A stretch of DNA of 16,625 nt from Actinomycetes bacterium (lineage in GTDB: Bacteria > Actinomycetota > Actinomycetes > Propionibacteriales > Propionibacteriaceae): assembly GCA_023437345.1 (NCBI GenBank), contig JAEZGC010000198.1:1-16625 (forward strand), written 5' to 3'. The notes beneath the pieces were generated by a model. The model did no database searches, was not told the origin of the DNA, and saw nothing but the letters and a program-made list of their open reading frames with translations. Each line of letters opens with the position of its first letter. The first letter of the stretch is position 1. Shown piece by piece: positions 13,226-16,625 of this stretch. The translations under genes were made by a program, and so were the position numbers.

Positions 13226-13986
13226 CGATCACCCCGGTCCCGGTCACGGGTGCCGACCGGGTCCCAGCCGGCGACCCGGCCGCGGGACGCCGCGGGCGGG
13301 ACCTCGTCGCGGCTGCGGTACACGACGTAGGGCCGGAACAGGTAGTGCAGCGGCACTGTGAAGGCGTGCACCAGCCGGCTGAACGGCACCAGGGCGAACA
13401 GGCCGAGCCCGATCAGGATGTGCACCTTGAACTGCCAGGTCGCCGCCGCCATGGCCGCGATGTCGGGTTGCAGCACGAGCAGCGATCGGAACCACACCGA
13501 CACCGTCTCGCGGTAGTTGTGGTGCTCCCCGGCCGGGGTGACGTCGCCGGTCAGCGTCGCGACGAGGCCGAACACGATCACCGCGCCGAGAACGACGTAC
13601 ATCAGCTTGTCGTTGCGGGTGGTGGCCAGGAACACCGGCCCGGTGGTGCGGCGGCGGTAGATCAGCAGGGCGATCCCGATCAGGGTGGCGATCCCGGCCA
13701 GCGTGCCGGCCCCGACCGCCACCCAGTGGTACATCTCCTGGGTGACGAACCTGTCGGTCCAGCCCTTCGGGATCAGCAGCCCGACCAGGTGCCCGCCCAG
13801 GACGACCAGCAGGCCGAAGTGGAACATCGGGGACGCCACCCGCAACAGCCGCGACTCGTAGAGCTGGGAGGAACGGGTGGTCCAGCCGAACTGGTCGTAC
13901 CGGTAGCGCCAGACCAGGCCCGCGATCAGGGTGAGCGCGACCAGATAGGGGACGACCCCCCACAACAGGATGTCCAGGGCGTTCAT
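13222..13986 (-). CDS. narI: Respiratory nitrate reductase gamma subunit (cytochrome b)
   Basis: This is the membrane diheme cytochrome b that takes electrons from quinol and passes them to NarH. The 254-residue protein has five hydrophobic spans. The four heme ligands match E. coli in spacing: H56 and H66 in FHFGLLVVLGGH, H189 in FKVHILIG and H207 in RLVHAFTVPL. PxHYLFRPYVVYRSR ends the last span, and the tail is a charged segment (225-254). GAGGAG (13997-13992) lies five bases before the ATG, one base after the narJ stop. The C-terminal GTGA overlap joins it to the NarK1-like gene. Confidence 0.97.
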   Translation of the reverse strand: MNALDILLWGVVPYLVALTLIAGLVWRYRYDQFGWTTRSSQLYESRLLRVASPMFHFGLLVVLGGHLVGLLIPKGWTDRFVTQEMYHWVAVGAGTLAGIATLIGIALLIYRRRTTGPVFLATTRNDKLMYVVLGAVIVFGLVATLTGDVTPAGEHHNYRETVSVWFRSLLVLQPDIAAMAAATWQFKVHILIGLGLFALVPFSRLVHAFTVPLHYLFRPYVVYRSRDEVPPAASRGRVAGWDPVGTRDRDRGDR

Positions 13987-13987
13987 C

Positions 13988-14623
13988 TCAGCTCCTCACA
14001 ACCTCGCTCAGTCCGACGAACTCGACCGGCTGTACCTGCCCGTAGCGCGCCTGCACCTGCGCCAGGGTGGCCGGCGACTCGCCCGGCAGCGCACCGCACA
14101 CCGCGGCCAGCACGCCGGCGTGCGGCAGGCCGTCCTTCTCAAGGCCGAGCCGGATGAGTTCCAGGCTGGCGCGGAAGCGCTGCAGCAGCGCGCTGCCGCG
14201 ATCCGCGTCGGCGACAGCGAACTCCAGCACCATCGGCAGGTAGTCGGGCAGCTCGCCGCGCAGGTCGACGAGCAGCCCCGACTCGCGGTAGACGGCCTTC
14301 ACCTCGGCCAGCACCTCACCGCGGCGCCGGGTGTCGCCGTCGGTCCAGTACGACAGGTGCAGCGCATGCTTGCGCGAGAGGTCGAACTCCTGGATGTGGA
14401 AGGACTGCAGCTCGACCAGCGGGGCGCTGCGCAGGTGCGCGAGCACGGCCGCGAACCGGTCGGCTGTCGGCTGCCCGGCCAGCGCCTGCTCGATCAGGTC
14501 GAGCCGCTCCAGCAGTTCCGCCTCCGGGTAGGACAGGCACAGCGCGGCCGCCTGGAACACCACCTCGGCGCGGGCGTCGGCGACGTCCGCGGCCCGGCGG
14601 GAGCGCCACCCCAGCGGGCTCAC
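13988..14623 (-). CDS. narJ: Nitrate reductase molybdenum cofactor assembly chaperone
   Basis: This 211-residue TorD/NarJ-type chaperone binds apo-NarG and allows cofactor insertion and membrane docking. The family is helical and weakly conserved, but the NarJ signature is clear: EFDLSRKHALHLSYWTDGDT (79-98), RRRGEVLAEVKAVYR (99-113) and ELPDYLPMVLEF (124-135). The N-terminal CLSYPEAELLERL is also typical. It is not part of the final enzyme. The GTG start overlaps the narH stop by four bases (GTGA). Confidence 0.96.
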   Translation of the reverse strand: MSPLGWRSRRAADVADARAEVVFQAAALCLSYPEAELLERLDLIEQALAGQPTADRFAAVLAHLRSAPLVELQSFHIQEFDLSRKHALHLSYWTDGDTRRRGEVLAEVKAVYRESGLLVDLRGELPDYLPMVLEFAVADADRGSALLQRFRASLELIRLGLEKDGLPHAGVLAAVCGALPGESPATLAQVQARYGQVQPVEFVGLSEVVRS

Positions 14624-16266
14624 GGGGTGTCCTCGTTGGCGTCCCAGTTCAGCATGCCGGCGCGGTTGGCCAGCGCCGCCTGCGAGGCGGCCTCCTCGGC
14701 CTGCTGGCGCTGCTTGAGCGCCGTGTAGGTCTCGATGGCGACCGGGACGGGACGCCCCGATGCCTCGCCGAACGGGCCCGACTCGTACATCCCAGGCCCG
14801 CCCTCGTAGTCGAGCGAGCAGGCGAGTTCCTCGAGGTTGTGGGCCTCCTCGCGGTGCGCGGTGGGGATCACGTACCGGTCCTCATACTTGGCGATCGCCA
14901 GCAACCGGTAGAGCTGCTCCAGCGCCTCGGGGGTCATCCCGACGGCCGCCGCAAGCTCGGCGTCGCGCCCCGTCCCCAGCGTGACGCCGCGCATGTAGCT
15001 GCGCATCGCGGCCAGCTTCTGCAGCACGTCGGTGACCAGGGCGGTGTCACCGGCGGTGAACAGCTCGGCGAGGTAGCCGACCGGGATCCGCAGCGCGTCT
15101 ATCGCCCCGAACAGGTTGCCGGGCGCCTCGGCGTCGTGGCCCTGGTCGCGCAGCAGGTCGATCACCGGCGACAACGGCGGGATGTACCACACCATCGGCA
15201 TGGTCCGGTACTCGGGGTGCAGCGGGAGCGCCACCTTGAAGTGCTTGATCAGCGCGTAGATCGGCGAGCGCTGTGCGGCGGCGATCCAATCGTCGGGCAT
15301 CCCGCCGGCCCGCGCCAGGGCGACCACCTCGGGGTCGCGCGGGTCGAGCAGCAGGTCCAGCTGCGCCTGGTACAGCTCATCGTCGGGCACCGCCGCCGCC
15401 TCGGCGACCGCGTCCGGGTCGTACAGCACGATGCCGAGGTAGCGCAGCCGTCCGACGCAGGTCTCCGAGCACACCGTGGGCAGGCCGACCTCGATCCGCG
15501 GGTAGCAGAACGTGCACTTCTCCGCCTTGCCGGAGCGGTGGTTGAAGTACATCTTCTTGTACGGGCAGCCGGTGATGCACTGCCGCCAGCCGCGGCAGCG
15601 GTCCTGGTCGACCAGCACGATCCCGTCCTCGGCCCGCTTGTAGATCGCGCCGGACGGGCAGGAAGCCATGCAGGACGGGTTGAGGCAGTGCTCGCAGATC
15701 CGGGGCAGGAAGAACATGAAGCTCTTCTCGTACTCGAACCGGATCTGCTCGTTGGCGTCGGCCCGCAGCTTCTCCACTATCGGGTCGGTGTCGCCGGTCG
15801 CGGCCACCCCGCCGAGGGAGTCGTCCCAGTTCGCCGACCAGGTGATCTTCGTGTCCTCGCCGGTGATCAGCGACTTGGGCCGGGCAACCGGGAAGTCGTC
15901 GCCCAGCGGGGCGCTGATCAGGTTCTGGTAGTCGTAGGTCCACGGCTCGTAGTAGTCGGACAGCTCGGGCTGGACGGGCGAGGCGAAGATGCTGAGCAGC
16001 TTGGCGAACCGGCCGCCGGAGCGCAGCTTCAACCCGCCGGACGGGGTCCGCACCCAGCCGCCGCGCCACTTCTCCTGGTCCTCGTAGCGGCGCGGGTAGC
16101 CGAGGCCCGGCCTGGTCTCGACGTTGTTGAACCACACGTACTCGGTGCCGGCCCGGTTGGTCCAGGCCTGCTTGCAGGTAACTGAGCAGGTGTGGCAGCC
16201 GATGCACTTGTCGAGGTTCATCACCATGCCGACCTGCGCCATCACGCGGGTTGGTTTGCGGGCCAT
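14620..16266 (-). CDS. narH: Respiratory nitrate reductase beta subunit (Fe-S)
   Basis: This is the 548-residue electron-transfer subunit between NarI and NarG, holding four iron-sulfur clusters. Cysteine groups are C21/C24/C27/C31, C191/C194/C199/C203, C224/W227/C230/C234 and C251/C254/C266/C270. The tryptophan at 227 in CRGWRQC is the known substitution that makes one cluster [3Fe-4S] instead of [4Fe-4S]. The protein is slightly longer than E. coli NarH (512). Residues 64-175 hold an insertion-type region typical of Gram-positive NarH. A strong AGGAGGTGA (16282-16274) inside the narG end lies seven bases before the ATG. The narG stop and narH start share one base (TGATG). It faces the cytoplasm. 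Confidence 0.98.
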   Translation of the reverse strand: MARKPTRVMAQVGMVMNLDKCIGCHTCSVTCKQAWTNRAGTEYVWFNNVETRPGLGYPRRYEDQEKWRGGWVRTPSGGLKLRSGGRFAKLLSIFASPVQPELSDYYEPWTYDYQNLISAPLGDDFPVARPKSLITGEDTKITWSANWDDSLGGVAATGDTDPIVEKLRADANEQIRFEYEKSFMFFLPRICEHCLNPSCMASCPSGAIYKRAEDGIVLVDQDRCRGWRQCITGCPYKKMYFNHRSGKAEKCTFCYPRIEVGLPTVCSETCVGRLRYLGIVLYDPDAVAEAAAVPDDELYQAQLDLLLDPRDPEVVALARAGGMPDDWIAAAQRSPIYALIKHFKVALPLHPEYRTMPMVWYIPPLSPVIDLLRDQGHDAEAPGNLFGAIDALRIPVGYLAELFTAGDTALVTDVLQKLAAMRSYMRGVTLGTGRDAELAAAVGMTPEALEQLYRLLAIAKYEDRYVIPTAHREEAHNLEELACSLDYEGGPGMYESGPFGEASGRPVPVAIETYTALKQRQQAEEAASQAALANRAGMLNWDANEDTP

Positions 16267-16625
16267 CAGTACGTCACCTCCTGGGAGCGGCGGCGGACTG
16301 TGGAGACGATGTCGCGCTGCAGGCCGGTGGGTCCCAGGTAGTTGAAGGCGTACGACTGGTGGGCGTAGCCGCCGATCAGGTGGGTCGGTTTCACCAGGAT
16401 CCGGGTGACCGAGTTGTGGATGCCGCCCCGCTTGCCGGTGGCCTCCGACTTCGGCACGTCGATGGTCCGCTCCTGGGCGTGCTGCACGTAGCAGATCCCG
16501 TCCGGCAGCTTGTGGGTGACCACAGCCCGTGCGACGAAGACGCCGTTGGCGTTGGTCAGTTCGATCCAGTCGTTGTCGGCCACCCCGATCGACGCCGCGT
16601 CGGCGACGCTGAGCCAGGCCTGCGG
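16266..16625 (-). CDS. narG: Respiratory nitrate reductase alpha subunit, C-terminal part
   Basis: Only the last 119 residues are inside the window, and the 5' part continues past the right edge. NarG is the molybdopterin catalytic subunit that reduces nitrate to nitrite in the cytoplasm. The visible part is the molydopterin-dinucleotide-binding domain end. VADNDWIELTNANG, YVQHAQERT, RGGIHNSVTRI and KPTHLIGGYAHQSYAFNYLGP all match the NarG C-terminus in order. The frame is open without stop from the window edge. The stop TGA overlaps the narH ATG by one base. The gene is first in the visible part of the operon, so any promoter and nitrate or oxygen-responsive sites lie outside the window. Confidence 0.97.
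   Translation of the reverse strand, partial: PQAWLSVADAASIGVADNDWIELTNANGVFVARAVVTHKLPDGICYVQHAQERTIDVPKSEATGKRGGIHNSVTRILVKPTHLIGGYAHQSYAFNYLGPTGLQRDIVSTVRRRSQEVTY

Noticed and set aside
1..16625. tRNA, rRNA, CRISPR array, insertion sequence or phage attachment site
   Set aside because: No cloverleaf-like T-loop sequences, spaced direct repeats, transposase motifs or terminal inverted repeats were noticed by eye on either strand.

Overview
The window is very GC-rich. It has many GTG starts, stop/start overlaps of 1 to 4 bases, and almost no non-coding DNA. Gene content and style point to an actinobacterium, possibly Propionibacteriales, but this is inferred from protein character and not from a marker gene. 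The first ~52 bases are an almost pure C/G tract that looks like a contig-end artefact. The last bases cut through narG.

Region A (81-5537, + strand) is a tightly packed catabolic operon. It holds tctB and tctA of a tripartite tricarboxylate-type transporter, a DapA/KDG-type Schiff-base aldolase, an HpcH/HpaI metal-dependent aldolase, a crotonase-fold enoyl-CoA hydratase/isomerase and an HSDL2-like short-chain dehydrogenase. The binding protein tctC is expected upstream, outside the window. Together the genes suggest uptake of an unidentified carboxylate, CoA-linked or hydroxy/keto chain processing, and retro-aldol cleavage to pyruvate-type products. A long hairpin at 5545-5583 probably ends the unit.

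Region B (5644-8138, + strand) holds a NAD-dependent epimerase/reductase, a 290-base non-coding gap, an M23 metallopeptidase-like protein without signal peptide, and an OsmC-type peroxiredoxin. The gap contains a compact folded element at about 6722-6839. It has a hairpin whose loop carries exactly six C's, a second hairpin with a C5 loop, and a 10-bp long-range stem. This matches the actinobacterial 6C small RNA in style and is the most interesting non-coding feature here.

Region C (8197-9582, - strand) is a cytoplasmic GH13 alpha-amylase-family enzyme, convergent with osmC across a shared 9-bp-stem terminator.

Region D (9674-16625, - strand) is a respiratory nitrate reduction operon. Read in its own direction it is narG (C-terminal part only), narH, narJ, narI, a NarK1-like MFS transporter, a second NarK-type transporter, a MogA/MoaB molybdenum-cofactor protein and a small cupin. 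It supplies the membrane nitrate reductase, its chaperone, nitrate/nitrite transport and cofactor synthesis in one transcription unit. No promoter for it lies in the window.
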